Positions 1-7,966 of a stretch of 45,843 nucleotides of DNA are shown here, one piece after another. The DNA comes from CAZDRX01 sp964508225 (GTDB taxonomy: Bacteria > Patescibacteriota > Gracilibacteria > Peribacterales > Peribacteraceae), in the NCBI GenBank assembly GCA_964508225.1, contig CAZDRX010000011.1, positions 1 to 45,843 of the forward strand, written 5' to 3'. The stretch's first letter is position 1. Each line of letters opens with the position of its first letter. The position numbers and the translations under genes were made by a program. Under the pieces are notes generated by a model that was not told the DNA's origin, searched no databases, and saw only the letters and a program-made list of their open reading frames with translations.

Positions 1-314
1 CTACACGCACCGCGCGAACAAACGGCTGAAAGAGATCCACGGGCGGTACCACCGCTGATCCGGATGATTTTGATCTTGGAGGTTTCGCCGTGGACGATGT
101 CCACGTGATGCTTGCTGACGCCGAATTCTTCCGCCAGAAAATCGACGAGTTCCGCATTCGCCTTCCCGTCCTCGGGGATGGCCGCGACGTCCACCTTGTA
201 CGTATCCAGACCGAGAGGGCCCCGGAAGCGGCTCTCCGGCGCACCCGTCCGCGCCTTCACGCGGAACGTGATTTCGCCTTCCGCCTTGAGCTGGGTCTTG
301 AGCGCATCGATCAT
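1..314 (-). CDS. DUF167/YggU-family protein, 3' end cut by window edge
   Basis: The minus strand is open from about 323 to base 1 and runs off the window without a stop. It contains the DUF167 (YggU) pattern: an ITFRVKARTGAPESRF strand near the start, then IPEDGKANAELVDFLAEEF, then VDIVHGETSKIKIIRISG. The order and spacing match this family of about 100 residues, so only the last few residues should be missing. The molecular function of DUF167 is not known. ATG codons lie at 323, 320 and 314. I prefer 314 because a TACCAT -10-like hexamer ends 7 bases before it, like the other leaderless starts here; this choice is inference. Confidence 0.8.
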   Translation of the reverse strand, partial: MIDALKTQLKAEGEITFRVKARTGAPESRFRGPLGLDTYKVDVAAIPEDGKANAELVDFLAEEFGVSKHHVDIVHGETSKIKIIRISGGTARGSLSAVCSRGAC

Positions 315-514
315 CGGCATCATGGTACAACGGTTTTGCAATCTGTTCGCGTTTCAAACGACCGGAGCTGGAACGAAGAGAATGTGGCTTCCGTGAGGCG
401 GTCTCCGAGTTGTCAGAAAAAGAAACACTGCAAGAAATGTACTCAGACGGGCTCTTGAGCCTGCATGCGCTCTCTGGGAGAACTACGGTATTCACTTCTT
501 CCCCCTCTCTCACC

Positions 515-919
515 ATGGCGATCGGCACCATCGACGAAGTGTCAGCAGCGCCCTCGACGATGAAGGCACCCGGCACGTGGGGTGAATTACAGGCATTCAA
601 TTCGATCATTCCAAGCCAGTTCTATGCGCAGCGCACGGCAGCGCTCTCCGATCCCGAAGCCGGCGGCGCCTTTGCCGCCATCGACTCGACCCTCGCGCGC
701 GCCGTCTGGTCACGCAGAGACACGGACAATGCGGATGAACCTCTCCCTCCGGATCTCCGCAAAGCGGCAACCGAACTCCTGGATCTCATGCATATCCGTA
801 AGCCGGAAGGCGCGCTCGATCGTGCAAAAGAGTTGGGAGGCCGCGTGGCAGCGAATGTCGGTAGTCTCATCACCGCCGTCCGCGCTCGGCTCGGCATGAA
901 GCAAGCCGCGACGCACTAG
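515..919 (+). CDS. hypothetical protein, 134 aa
   Basis: An open frame of 134 codons that I do not recognise. It is soluble, with no signal peptide or membrane segment. The C-terminal half looks helical (EPLPPDLRKAATELLDLMH, then ALDRAKELGGRVAANVG). The frame extends up to a TTG at 410, but that part is AT-richer and reads less like protein, so the ATG at 515 is preferred; there is no clear ribosome-binding site. It converges with trmD, and the two genes share the palindrome CTAG at 916-919 as overlapping TAG stops. The long open frames antisense to it are shadows. Confidence 0.55.
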   Translation: MAIGTIDEVSAAPSTMKAPGTWGELQAFNSIIPSQFYAQRTAALSDPEAGGAFAAIDSTLARAVWSRRDTDNADEPLPPDLRKAATELLDLMHIRKPEGALDRAKELGGRVAANVGSLITAVRARLGMKQAATH

Positions 920-1560
920 GAAAGCTTCGACTTCCGCCACTCTTCGATCTTCTTGTGATTTCCTGACAGAAGCACGTCCGGCACTTTCATGTCCCTGAAG
1001 ACCTCGGGGCGCGTGTAGTGCGGATACTCGCGCTTGCCGCCCAGTGCCGGTGAGAAGCTCTCCTCCGCAGCCGACTCCTCTTTGCCGAGCACGCCGGGAA
1101 CGTGCCGTGCCACCGCATCCGTGAGCACCATGGCCGGAAGCTCCCCTCCCGTCAGCACGTAGTCGCCGATGCTGATCTCCTCGTCGATCCAGCCGTCGAT
1201 GACGCGCTGATCCACGCCCTCGTAGTGTCCGCAGAGGAGGACGAGATGTTTCTTCTTCGCGAGCGATTCCACTTTGGCCTGTGTGAGACGTTCGCCGCGC
1301 GGTGAGAGATAGATCCTGTGCGGGGTCTTCCTGCCCGATACCTTCTCGATCGCATCCACGATCGGCCCCGGCATCATCACCATGCCTGCGCCTCCGCCGT
1401 ACGGCTTGTCGTCTGCCTGACGGTGCTTGCCCGTGCAGAACTCGCGAAGATCGTGAAGACCGATCTCGAGCTTGCCGTCCTCCACCGCGCGCTTGAGGAT
1501 GCTCTCGGTGAGCGGGCCCTGAAACATCTGCGGGTGGAGCGTCAGGATATCGATGCGCAT
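916..1560 (-). CDS. trmD: tRNA (guanine-N1-)-methyltransferase TrmD
   Basis: Transfers methyl from S-adenosylmethionine to N1 of G37 in tRNAs reading CNN codons, which prevents +1 frameshifting. The 214-residue product shows the SPOUT-fold signatures: YGGGAGM at 54-60, the trefoil-knot SAM loop LLCGHYEGVD at 108-117, and IGDYVLTGGE at 131-140. The C-terminal tRNA-binding part (YPHYTRPEVF onward) is present but ends soon after EEWRKSKLS, some 20-30 residues shorter than the E. coli enzyme. It is not next to rplS, rpsP or rimM as in many bacteria. A TAAGCT hexamer ends 6 bases before ATG and there is no Shine-Dalgarno, so the mRNA is probably leaderless. Confidence 0.96.
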   Translation of the reverse strand: MRIDILTLHPQMFQGPLTESILKRAVEDGKLEIGLHDLREFCTGKHRQADDKPYGGGAGMVMMPGPIVDAIEKVSGRKTPHRIYLSPRGERLTQAKVESLAKKKHLVLLCGHYEGVDQRVIDGWIDEEISIGDYVLTGGELPAMVLTDAVARHVPGVLGKEESAAEESFSPALGGKREYPHYTRPEVFRDMKVPDVLLSGNHKKIEEWRKSKLS

Positions 1561-1566
1561 GAAAGA

Positions 1567-1572
1567 AGCTTA
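1567..1572 (-). promoter_or_regulatory. -10 hexamer of trmD (leaderless start)
   Basis: TAAGCT on the minus strand ends 6 bases before the trmD ATG at 1560. Transcription starting about 6-7 bases downstream would begin at the start codon. No good -35 is visible. Confidence 0.5.
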
Positions 1573-1602
1573 CGGCTTGCGGCGAAAAGCCGGAAGGTGA
1601 TC

Positions 1603-1608
1603 TATACT
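1603..1608 (+). promoter_or_regulatory. -10 hexamer of GT2 gene (leaderless start)
   Basis: TATACT ends exactly 8 bases before the ATG at 1617, with no ribosome-binding site in between (TGGCAGCA). The TTG at 1608 overlaps the hexamer and is therefore an unlikely start. Confidence 0.55.
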
Positions 1609-1616
1609 TGGCAGCA

Positions 1617-2579
1617 ATGCCAGATGCCTCTCTCGTCTCGGTTCTCATCCCGACGTATAACCCCTCGCCTGAGTTTCTGAAGGCGGCATTAGATTCACTG
1701 CAATCACAGACATTCACGAACTGGACGGCGCTCATTCACGATGACTGCTCGGCCATCGATGTACGGAAGATCGTGGAACCGTTTCTCGCGTCCGGCAAGA
1801 TCACATTCGTCCGCTCGGAGAAACGCCTCGGGATCGGTGGCAACTGGAATGCGTGTATCCGGCACTCGGAGGGGCAGTACATCGCTTTTCTCTTTCAGGA
1901 TGACCTCTGGTCACCGGACTATCTTGCCGCAGCCGTGAAGACACTGGAGAGCAACCCGACCACGGGATTCGTCTCGCTCGAACACCTCTACAAGATGGAA
2001 GGGATGGCTGAAGCAAGCCCTCTCTACGAAGCGGTGAGGAAGTTCCGCACCGAGAGTGTGAATGCAGGATTCCATCAGGGTCCCGCGCTCCTCAAGTGGT
2101 GGATCGAGCACGAGCTGACACCGAATGTCATCGGTGAACCGAGCTTCGTCGTTCTGCGCCGCGAGGGCGTCGACCGGATGGGTGCGTTCTTGAACGACAT
2201 GCCCCAGTTCCTCGACGTCGAGTACTGGACGCGACTGCTGCTTGGTTACGACTGGTACTTCCTCCGCGGCAACTTCGGATCGTTCCGCGTGCACGCGAAG
2301 GGCGCGAGCGCGCAGAATCAGGAAGGAGGCTACGGGCTCTTCGACCGGCTCCGCTGCTTCGATCTCCTCATCGACGCCCTCTCCGGCGAAGACCGCCGGA
2401 CAGCCGTAAAAGCGCGTTCTGCAGCACTCCGGAAAATGATCGGCAAGTTCTTCCGGAGAGTCGGCGGCGGCAAGCGCGTGAGCGGTCAGGGATCGGGCGA
2501 ACTGAAAAAATTCTGCCTGCGTCATCCGTTCACGGTCCTCCACGCGTTCATCGAGTATCTCGCAAAGGGGGACAAATAA
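1617..2579 (+). CDS. family 2 glycosyltransferase
   Basis: Soluble GT-A fold glycosyltransferase of 320 residues that would move a sugar from a nucleotide-sugar donor to a glycan or lipid acceptor. It opens with VSVLIPTYN (residues 7-15). HDDCS follows at 41-45, and the metal-binding acidic motif FQDDLW at 93-98 stands where DxD is expected. The C-terminal third (from about 225) is helical and basic and has no membrane segment, so it acts at the cytoplasmic face. It stands alone between trmD (divergent) and the NIF3-like gene and starts from a TATACT -10 eight bases upstream. Donor and acceptor cannot be read from sequence. Confidence 0.88.
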   Translation: MPDASLVSVLIPTYNPSPEFLKAALDSLQSQTFTNWTALIHDDCSAIDVRKIVEPFLASGKITFVRSEKRLGIGGNWNACIRHSEGQYIAFLFQDDLWSPDYLAAAVKTLESNPTTGFVSLEHLYKMEGMAEASPLYEAVRKFRTESVNAGFHQGPALLKWWIEHELTPNVIGEPSFVVLRREGVDRMGAFLNDMPQFLDVEYWTRLLLGYDWYFLRGNFGSFRVHAKGASAQNQEGGYGLFDRLRCFDLLIDALSGEDRRTAVKARSAALRKMIGKFFRRVGGGKRVSGQGSGELKKFCLRHPFTVLHAFIEYLAKGDK

Positions 2580-2628
2580 GAAAAGACATTGTGGAATGTG
2601 CACCGCATTCGCTACGCTTGCACGCACT

Positions 2629-3597
2629 ATGAAACTCCAGAAATTTTTCGAGCGTGCGGTGTCCCTCGGTATCGAGAATGACCCCCGTTCCAAGCAACAG
2701 ATCGAGAAGCTTTTGAAGAAGTACAAGGACAAGGAGAAGAAGCTCGAAGGGAAGGACAAGGAGTACTTCGACCACGAGCGCACGTGGAACCCGTATTCCG
2801 ACTGCCGCATCATCAATGGTGACGGCTCGGAAGAGTTCACACACATCTTCGCCGGGATCGACATCGAGACGCCGGAGCTCCTGCTCATCGACAGACTCCG
2901 TGCCAAGGGAACGCGCATCGACGGTGCGCTCATCCATCATCCGGAGGGCAGAGCGCTGGCCGACCTCGAGAAAGTAATGTCTCTGCAGGTGGATCTCCTT
3001 GCCGGTGTGGGCGTCGCGGTGAACCAGGCGGAAGGCCTCCTCAGGCCACGCATGGACAAAATCTGGCGCTCCATCCACGCCGACAACCTCTTCCGCGTCG
3101 AGCGCGCAGCGGAACTCCTCGATATCCCCGCCGTCTGCTGCCACACGATCACGGACAACATGGTCTGGCAGTTCATGGAGAAGCACATCTGCAAGCACGA
3201 GTACGACGAGATCGGTGACATCGTGAAAGCGATCCTCGAGATCCCGGAGTACAAGACCTACGCGAAGAAGGGTAACCCGCCGATCATCGTGAGCGGCAGC
3301 AAATCCAGCCGTCCGGGCAAGATCTGCGCGACGGAATTCACCGGCGGCACGAACGGCCCCGAGGAGTTCTTCGAGGCCAAAGCCCGCGCGGGAGTGGGCA
3401 CCGTGCTCTCCATGCACGTCAGTGAGAAATCGCTGGAGGAAGCCAAAAAGCACAATGTGAACATCATCCAGTGCAGTCACATGGCTTCGGACGCCCTCGG
3501 CGTGAACCTCATGCTTGATGCGATCAAGAAGGACGAGCCGAAGCTCACGGTGATCGAGGCCTCCGGCTTCATCCGAGTGGAACGCAAGAAGTGGTGA
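2629..3597 (+). CDS. NIF3-like (DUF34) metal-binding protein
   Basis: A 322-residue soluble protein that I assign to the NIF3/DUF34 superfamily, a widespread family binding a di-metal centre whose physiological role is unsettled. The supporting motifs are GALIHHPEG at about 99-107 (paired His ligands, as in the family's HHP motif) and CSHMASDALG with His at about 284 near the C-terminus, the usual place of the last ligands. The N-terminal 50 residues form a charged helix rich in Lys/Glu (KKYKDKEKKLEGKDKEY), which is additional to the core fold. The ATG at 2629 is chosen over the TTG/ATG at 2596. A TACGCT lies 10 bases upstream. It is followed after one base by a small membrane protein gene and the two are probably co-transcribed. 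Confidence 0.72.
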   Translation: MKLQKFFERAVSLGIENDPRSKQQIEKLLKKYKDKEKKLEGKDKEYFDHERTWNPYSDCRIINGDGSEEFTHIFAGIDIETPELLLIDRLRAKGTRIDGALIHHPEGRALADLEKVMSLQVDLLAGVGVAVNQAEGLLRPRMDKIWRSIHADNLFRVERAAELLDIPAVCCHTITDNMVWQFMEKHICKHEYDEIGDIVKAILEIPEYKTYAKKGNPPIIVSGSKSSRPGKICATEFTGGTNGPEEFFEAKARAGVGTVLSMHVSEKSLEEAKKHNVNIIQCSHMASDALGVNLMLDAIKKDEPKLTVIEASGFIRVERKKW

Positions 3598-3598
3598 T

Positions 3599-3868
3599 AT
3601 GACGCCCGCGACCGCTCTCACGCTCGGGATGATCGGAATGCTCCTCATTCTCATCGGGTTTTTCATGGTGCAGAGTCACCGCTGGTCGCAGGATGACCTC
3701 AAATACGACCTCATCAATGCGGTCGGCTCTCTGTTGCTCGTGATCTACGGCATCGAGGGCAGAGCGTGGCCTTTCGTCATTCTCAACACGATCTGGGCGC
3801 TCTATTCGCTAAAGGATGTGATCACGGACACGATGAAAACACAGGCGAAACCGAAATTCCGTCCGTAG
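3599..3868 (+). CDS. small two/three-span membrane protein (CBU_0592-like)
   Basis: An 89-residue integral membrane protein. Hydrophobic segments cover about 5-24, 40-52 and 57-70, with a charged loop SHRWSQDDLKYD between the first two. The NAVGSLLL...WPFVILNTIW pattern resembles the small CBU_0592-type membrane domain found in many bacteria, whose function is unknown. It starts one base after the TGA of the NIF3-like gene, so it is very likely translated from the same mRNA. It ends one base short of the rplT stop on the other strand, leaving no room for a separate terminator. Confidence 0.7.
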   Translation: MTPATALTLGMIGMLLILIGFFMVQSHRWSQDDLKYDLINAVGSLLLVIYGIEGRAWPFVILNTIWALYSLKDVITDTMKTQAKPKFRP

Positions 3869-3869
3869 A

Positions 3870-4217
3870 CTATTTCACTCCAGCCTCCTTCATCACGGCG
3901 TCGAAGACGGCCGGATGGTGAATGGCGAGCTCGGAAAGCACTTTGCGGTTGAGTTCGATCTTGGCGGCAGCAAGCATCGGGATTACCTGTGAGTAGCGCA
4001 TGCCCTTGGCCTGGAAGGCCGCGGAAAGACGTACCGTCCAGAGGGAACGGAAGTCGCGCTTCTTGAGCTTGCGGTCGCGGTAGGCGTTCTGACCTGCCTT
4101 GATGATGGCTTCCTTACCCTTCTTCACCGTCGTCGAGCGCATACCCTTGTAACCCTTCGTCAGGGCACGGATGGCTTTGACTCTGCGGTGCCGATGGATT
4201 CCACGTTTGACACGCAT
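3870..4217 (-). CDS. rplT: 50S ribosomal protein L20
   Basis: Primary 23S rRNA-binding protein needed early in 50S assembly. The 115-residue sequence is full length and typical: basic N-terminal helix region MRVKRGIHRHRRVKAIRALTK with the KGYKGMRS element, the RDRKLKKRDFRSLWTVRL segment, and the globular C-terminus with SYSQVIP-like RYSQVIPMLAAAKIELNRK. It starts 3 bases after the rpmI stop, so translation is likely coupled. It converges with the small membrane protein gene with one base between stops. I did not identify an L20 autoregulatory leader. Confidence 0.97.
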   Translation of the reverse strand: MRVKRGIHRHRRVKAIRALTKGYKGMRSTTVKKGKEAIIKAGQNAYRDRKLKKRDFRSLWTVRLSAAFQAKGMRYSQVIPMLAAAKIELNRKVLSELAIHHPAVFDAVMKEAGVK

Positions 4218-4220
4218 GGT

Positions 4221-4415
4221 TTAGAGGTAGGGAACGAGATTCTTGAGCGCGCGCTCATTCGTACTGTCGAGAAGCTTCGTCGGGTTCACGCGCCTCTGGC
4301 GCTTGTTCTTCTGCATGAGGAGGTGACGGCGGCTGTGGCGGTTGAACGCGAGCTTGCCGCTTCCGGTGCGTCGGAGACGTTTCTTGGCGCCGCTATGGGA
4401 CTTCATCTTCGGCAT
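4221..4415 (-). CDS. rpmI: 50S ribosomal protein L35
   Basis: A 64-residue, highly basic protein with the L35 signature MPKMKSHSGAKKRL at the N-terminus and KNKRQRRVNPTKLL in the middle. It sits directly upstream of rplT as in nearly all bacteria. infC, normally the next gene upstream, is separated from it here by a whole glycosyltransferase gene. The 66-base gap to that gene holds a TAAACT hexamer (4427-4432) ending 11 bases before the ATG, so rpmI-rplT probably has its own promoter instead of depending on read-through from infC. Confidence 0.96.
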   Translation of the reverse strand: MPKMKSHSGAKKRLRRTGSGKLAFNRHSRRHLLMQKNKRQRRVNPTKLLDSTNERALKNLVPYL

Positions 4416-4426
4416 ATGGTCACGGC

Positions 4427-4432
4427 AGTTTA
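4427..4432 (-). promoter_or_regulatory. possible -10 hexamer for rpmI-rplT
   Basis: TAAACT on the minus strand ends 11 bases before the rpmI start. It would give a very short leader with no Shine-Dalgarno. The -35 is not evident. Confidence 0.35.
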
Positions 4433-4481
4433 GACACAGGGTCCGGAAAAAGCAAAGGGAAATTGGCTCCCCTCCTGAGGG

Positions 4482-5183
4482 TTAGGGGCGTCCCTCGGAC
4501 TCGAGAGCACGGCAGAGTTGGTTCAGTTCCCGGAACATCCGGAGGATGACGCCGGCACGTGCGCCGGTCTGGGCACCGCGGACGCGGGCGTAGTGACCCA
4601 CGTCCACCTGCTTCCACGTCACTCCCGCTTTCCTCGCTCTGGCAAACAGCTCAGCATTGAAGAGTGCGCCCGTCGAGAACGTGGGGCGGATGCGCTGCCA
4701 GACGCTTCGGCGATAGATCTTCATGGCGCAGTTCACGTCCCGCACCCACACACCGAGCGCCGCCCACGTGAGGATGCCGAAACACTTCGCATTCACCTTC
4801 CGCATGAACGGATCGGCGCGGTGACGGCGGCGACCCACGACCATGTCGTACTCGCCGCAGAACGGGATCAGTTTGCCGAAATCCTCGGGCTTGAACTGCC
4901 CGTCACTGTCCATGAACGCGATCCATTCGGTGGTGGCTGCGTCGCATCCGGAACGGACGGCCGCGCCGTACCCGATATTCTGCGGATGCTTCACGACGAC
5001 GAGGTTCGGGTACTTCCCCTTCAGTCCCTCCAGTGCGGCGAGCGTGCCGTCACGGGAACCGTCATCGGTGCAGATGATCTGGCCGTTGATGCCCGCGGAC
5101 TTCATCCACGCATCCGTGTCCGCGACCGTCTGTGCGACGTTCGCCTCCTCATTGAAGCACGGCAAAGCTATCGAGAGTTCCAT
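4482..5183 (-). CDS. family 2 glycosyltransferase inserted between infC and rpmI
   Basis: A 233-residue GT2 enzyme of the dolichyl-phosphate-mannose-synthase-like group. It has SIALPCFNEE at 4-13, CTDDGSRDGT at 38-47, NIGYGAAVRSG at 69-79 and the catalytic MDSDGQF at 91-97. NCAMKIYRR later in the chain corresponds to the acceptor-side DxxxGFR-type region. No C-terminal membrane helices follow, so it is a short cytoplasmic form. The open frame extends 11 codons upstream, but ATG 5183 fits the start of the fold and has TACCAT ending 8 bases before it. Its position inside the infC-rpmI-rplT group is unusual. Confidence 0.87.
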   Translation of the reverse strand: MELSIALPCFNEEANVAQTVADTDAWMKSAGINGQIICTDDGSRDGTLAALEGLKGKYPNLVVVKHPQNIGYGAAVRSGCDAATTEWIAFMDSDGQFKPEDFGKLIPFCGEYDMVVGRRRHRADPFMRKVNAKCFGILTWAALGVWVRDVNCAMKIYRRSVWQRIRPTFSTGALFNAELFARARKAGVTWKQVDVGHYARVRGAQTGARAGVILRMFRELNQLCRALESEGRP

Positions 5184-5191
5184 CAGGGGAA

Positions 5192-5197
5192 ATGGTA
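5192..5197 (-). promoter_or_regulatory. -10 hexamer of the infC-rpmI-intervening GT2 gene
   Basis: TACCAT on the minus strand ends 8 bases before the ATG at 5183; no Shine-Dalgarno is present. It suggests the inserted gene carries its own promoter. Confidence 0.45.
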
Positions 5198-5230
5198 GCG
5201 GTGAGAAGACGGACACACCAGACCGGCCTC

Positions 5231-5806
5231 TTAGGCCTGCTGTTCGGGCTCTTTCGGCGCAAGCGGCGACCTCCGCGGGCGCAGGATCACCATGAAATGG
5301 CTTCCCTGACGCTTGATCGGCTGGTCGACTTCGGCGACATCGTGGAGGCTCTGGACGAACTTGTTGAGCTTCGTGATGCCGTACTCCTTGTTCGTGAGCT
5401 CGCGTCCGCGCATGACAATCGTCACCTTCACCATGTGGCGCTCGGCGAGGAACTCGCGGCTCCTGTCCGCCTGACGGTCGAGATCACCTGTGTCGGTGCG
5501 GAAACCGAAGCGGATGGATTTCACTTCCGTCTGCTTGCTGTGCGCCTTCTGCTGCTTCTCCTTCTTCTTCATCTTGTAGAGGTAACTGCCGTAGTCGCCG
5601 ATCTTCACGACGGGCGGCACCGCTTTGGGGGACACTTCGATGAGATCCAGCTCCTGCTCTTTGGCGAGTGCAATCGCTTCAAGGGTGGTCATGCGGCGCG
5701 GTTCGCCCTCATCGGAAATGAGAAGAACCTCCGGCACACGGATTTGTTCGTTCATCCGCGGCTTCTGGGCGTTGAAACTTCGCTGGGGGGTATATCGCTG
5801 TCTCAC
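5231..5806 (-). CDS. infC: translation initiation factor IF-3
   Basis: Binds the 30S subunit, blocks premature 50S joining and proofreads the initiator tRNA and start codon. The product has 191 residues from a GTG start. The N-domain carries MNEQIRVPEVLLI and SPKAVPPVVKIGDYGSYLYK, followed by a Lys-rich linker and the C-domain VKSIRFGFRTDTGDLDRQ...VKVTIVMRGRE. Non-ATG starts are typical of infC because IF-3 regulates its own initiation. An internal ATG at 5755 gives a shorter alternative. A possible promoter upstream is TTGACC, 17 bases, CATGCT, with about 33 bases of leader; this is low confidence. Confidence 0.96.
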   Translation of the reverse strand: MRQRYTPQRSFNAQKPRMNEQIRVPEVLLISDEGEPRRMTTLEAIALAKEQELDLIEVSPKAVPPVVKIGDYGSYLYKMKKKEKQQKAHSKQTEVKSIRFGFRTDTGDLDRQADRSREFLAERHMVKVTIVMRGRELTNKEYGITKLNKFVQSLHDVAEVDQPIKRQGSHFMVILRPRRSPLAPKEPEQQA

Positions 5807-5864
5807 AGGATGTTCTTGAGCGGGAAAAAATGCACCTTCAGCATGGAGAAAAGCGACCGAGCGG

Positions 5865-6167
5865 TCAAGCGCTTGTACGTGACGGGTTGATGGGTAACGC
5901 CTTACTCTTCAACGTCGCGACTTCAATCGGATGACGATACCCGAGAGCCATGTGGGGGCGATGAAAGTCATACTCGATCAGCCAGTCGGTCAGTTTTCTG
6001 TTGAAGATGTCGGGGTCGACGTACATGTTTCCACACGCGATGAACTCTTCCTGCAATGTGCGGTTGAACCGCTCGCACACGGCATTGTCTTTCGGCATTC
6101 TCACGCGACTCCACCAGTGGCTGAGCTTCAGCACGGTGTAATGGGCGGCCTGAACGATGTGAGGCAT
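5865..6167 (-). pseudogene. C-terminal remnant of an IS481/IS3-type DDE transposase
   Basis: About 95 residues match the end of an integrase-core (rve-type) transposase: WSRVRMPKDNAVCERFNRTLQEEF contains the catalytic Glu of the DDE triad, and WLIEYDFHRPHMALGYRHP is the usual tail. The first two catalytic Asp residues and the N-terminal HTH are absent. Homology stops near 6125, where the upstream sequence (MPHIVQAAHYTV) is unlike the family, so this is a truncated fragment. I found no terminal inverted repeats or target duplication. It lies between infC and the secreted repeat protein and marks past recombination there. Confidence 0.75.
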
Positions 6168-6222
6168 AGTGACATAGTGCGAACATCCGCACGCAACGCA
6201 GGCCGACGTCCCGGCTGACGAT

Positions 6223-7905
6223 TTACAGGCTTCGCGCCTTCAATCGCTCGATGACGTTGTTGATGAGATCGAGGGCGGCGGCGTGCCGCTGCTGCTCATG
6301 CGGGTCGATCGTTTGCGCGAATTTCCTGCGAACGATGTCGGCGCGGCGGAGAAGCGCCTGAATGCGGGCAACAACTCTGGGGCTCTTCCCGAATGGCACG
6401 TCGCTCCTGATTTCCGGTTCGCCCGTCTCGGCTATCGGCGGAACAGGCCCCGAGACTACTGGCTTTTGCGAGTCCTCCGATGTAGGCAAACGGGTGCTTC
6501 CCGTGGTGACTGGAACTGTCACAATGGCACCGGTTCCATACGGCAACGCGCCTCCCTGCAGAGACAGATTATTCCTCCGACGCAGATTGATCAGCCAGAG
6601 AGCGGAGCCGCCTCCGCCAGAGTCAGAAGAAGAAGACGCCGGAAAGCTCCACCCTAAGTTGTTTCCGGAATCTACACAACCTTGCGAACAGGTCAGGGTG
6701 GTTCCTCCTGAAGCGTTTGAATCGCGCACGTCGAGATAGCGAAGGTCCTGCAGGGCGCTCGTGAGGGTGAGGACCGAGCGAACCCCGGTCAGCGAGGAAC
6801 GCAGACTGAGAGGGTTCCCCGCAGCTCCCAACAGCGTGAGAGTATTGGAAACCGTCTGCGTCGTCGTGGCCGCAAACGTCAGGGTCGCTGACGATGTAAT
6901 CGTCTTCGTAAGATTGTAGAACGTCGTGGAACCACTGAGCGTCTGATTGCTGCCGTTGAGTACGACAGTGCCGTTGCCATGTGTGAACGTGCCGCTGCTT
7001 TTGCGAGTCCAATGACCGGCCAAGGTGATGATGCTCGTATCCCCTTCCGCATCGTCCGTGGCATTCAGGGTGCCAAAAATTATCAAGCTGCCGGTGCCCG
7101 CTGTGAAATCGTAACCATGAGAGTTCAGCGTGGCGCCTGTCCCGACATCGAGTCGGTAGACCGCCGTGTCGGTCCGGAGGTGGGTGACGGCCGTAGGACC
7201 GATCTGCACATAACCGAGATTCTGTTTGGAGGCGGAGTTATCTGCGAGATTGACCGTGCCGTCCAGAATGAGCTTGTTAGCCTGAGCGCCGCGCGTAAAA
7301 GTGGCTCCGTTTGCGATTGCCATGTTGCCGGCAACGGAAATGTTGAAGCTGCTTTGACTGAGGGTTCCCCCGCTCAAGGTGAGCCGGCCGTTGACATCAG
7401 TGTTCGCCGCAAGAGTCCACGTGCCCGCGCCGGACAGCGACAGATGGTAGAAAGTACCTGCTTCCTTAAGGGTATACGCAGTTGATGTCGAACTGCTGAG
7501 CAGGACAGATCCAGTGCTGGCGCTGAGAGTGCCTCCCCCATTCTGCCAGCTCCCTTTCACTGTAATGGTGTTGCCGCCATTCAGTTGCAGCGTGCCCCCC
7601 GAAAGCGAAAGGTTGCCATTGACGGTGAGGGATCGAACGAGCGTGATGGCGCCGGTATTCGCGGTCGCCATGCGAACCTCCGCTACAGAACCAGCGAATG
7701 CTGCATCGACGGTTGCGTTTTTCTTTCCGGTGCCGTCAAAGAGCGCGATGTCCGTGCCTGTCGGGACTGTATCAAGCGACCAGTTCGCGGCGGTGCTCCA
7801 ATTGTTGTCGCCGCCGCCGGCATCCCAGGTGCGAACCGCTGCGGAAGCCGACAGCGGTGTGATCAGCAGAACGAATGTCGTCGTTGCTCTCAGTAACTGG
7901 CGCAT
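6223..7905 (-). CDS. secreted repeat-rich surface protein (beta-helix/adhesin-like)
   Basis: A 560-residue exported protein. Residues 1-23 form a signal peptide: basic MRQLLR, a hydrophobic core TFVLLITPL and an SASAA cleavage region. About residues 25-400 are low-complexity, Thr/Ser/Gly/Asn-rich repeats such as LSGGTLQLNGGN and LTLSGGTLSQS, with WDAGGGDNNWSTAANW near the start. This is the pattern of autotransporter or hemagglutinin-like beta-solenoids. A Ser/Gly linker (SSSSDSGGGGS) follows. The last 70 residues are charged and helical (VARIQALLRRADIVRRKF) and may anchor the protein. ATG 7905 is preferred over GTG 7920, which overlaps a TACTGT hexamer. No LPXTG or PEP-CTERM sorting signal was seen. 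Confidence 0.75.
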   Translation of the reverse strand: MRQLLRATTTFVLLITPLSASAAVRTWDAGGGDNNWSTAANWSLDTVPTGTDIALFDGTGKKNATVDAAFAGSVAEVRMATANTGAITLVRSLTVNGNLSLSGGTLQLNGGNTITVKGSWQNGGGTLSASTGSVLLSSSTSTAYTLKEAGTFYHLSLSGAGTWTLAANTDVNGRLTLSGGTLSQSSFNISVAGNMAIANGATFTRGAQANKLILDGTVNLADNSASKQNLGYVQIGPTAVTHLRTDTAVYRLDVGTGATLNSHGYDFTAGTGSLIIFGTLNATDDAEGDTSIITLAGHWTRKSSGTFTHGNGTVVLNGSNQTLSGSTTFYNLTKTITSSATLTFAATTTQTVSNTLTLLGAAGNPLSLRSSLTGVRSVLTLTSALQDLRYLDVRDSNASGGTTLTCSQGCVDSGNNLGWSFPASSSSDSGGGGSALWLINLRRRNNLSLQGGALPYGTGAIVTVPVTTGSTRLPTSEDSQKPVVSGPVPPIAETGEPEIRSDVPFGKSPRVVARIQALLRRADIVRRKFAQTIDPHEQQRHAAALDLINNVIERLKARSL

Positions 7906-7966
7906 CGGTGAAGCAAACACAGTAAAGGGGGGAATTATTGACCAGACCCTAGCACGACATCCGCTT

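Noticed and set aside
2548..3666. 372-codon minus-strand open frame
   Set aside because: Antisense shadow of the NIF3-like gene.
5865..6218. Intact insertion sequence
   Set aside because: Only the C-terminal third of the transposase is present and no terminal inverted repeats were found.
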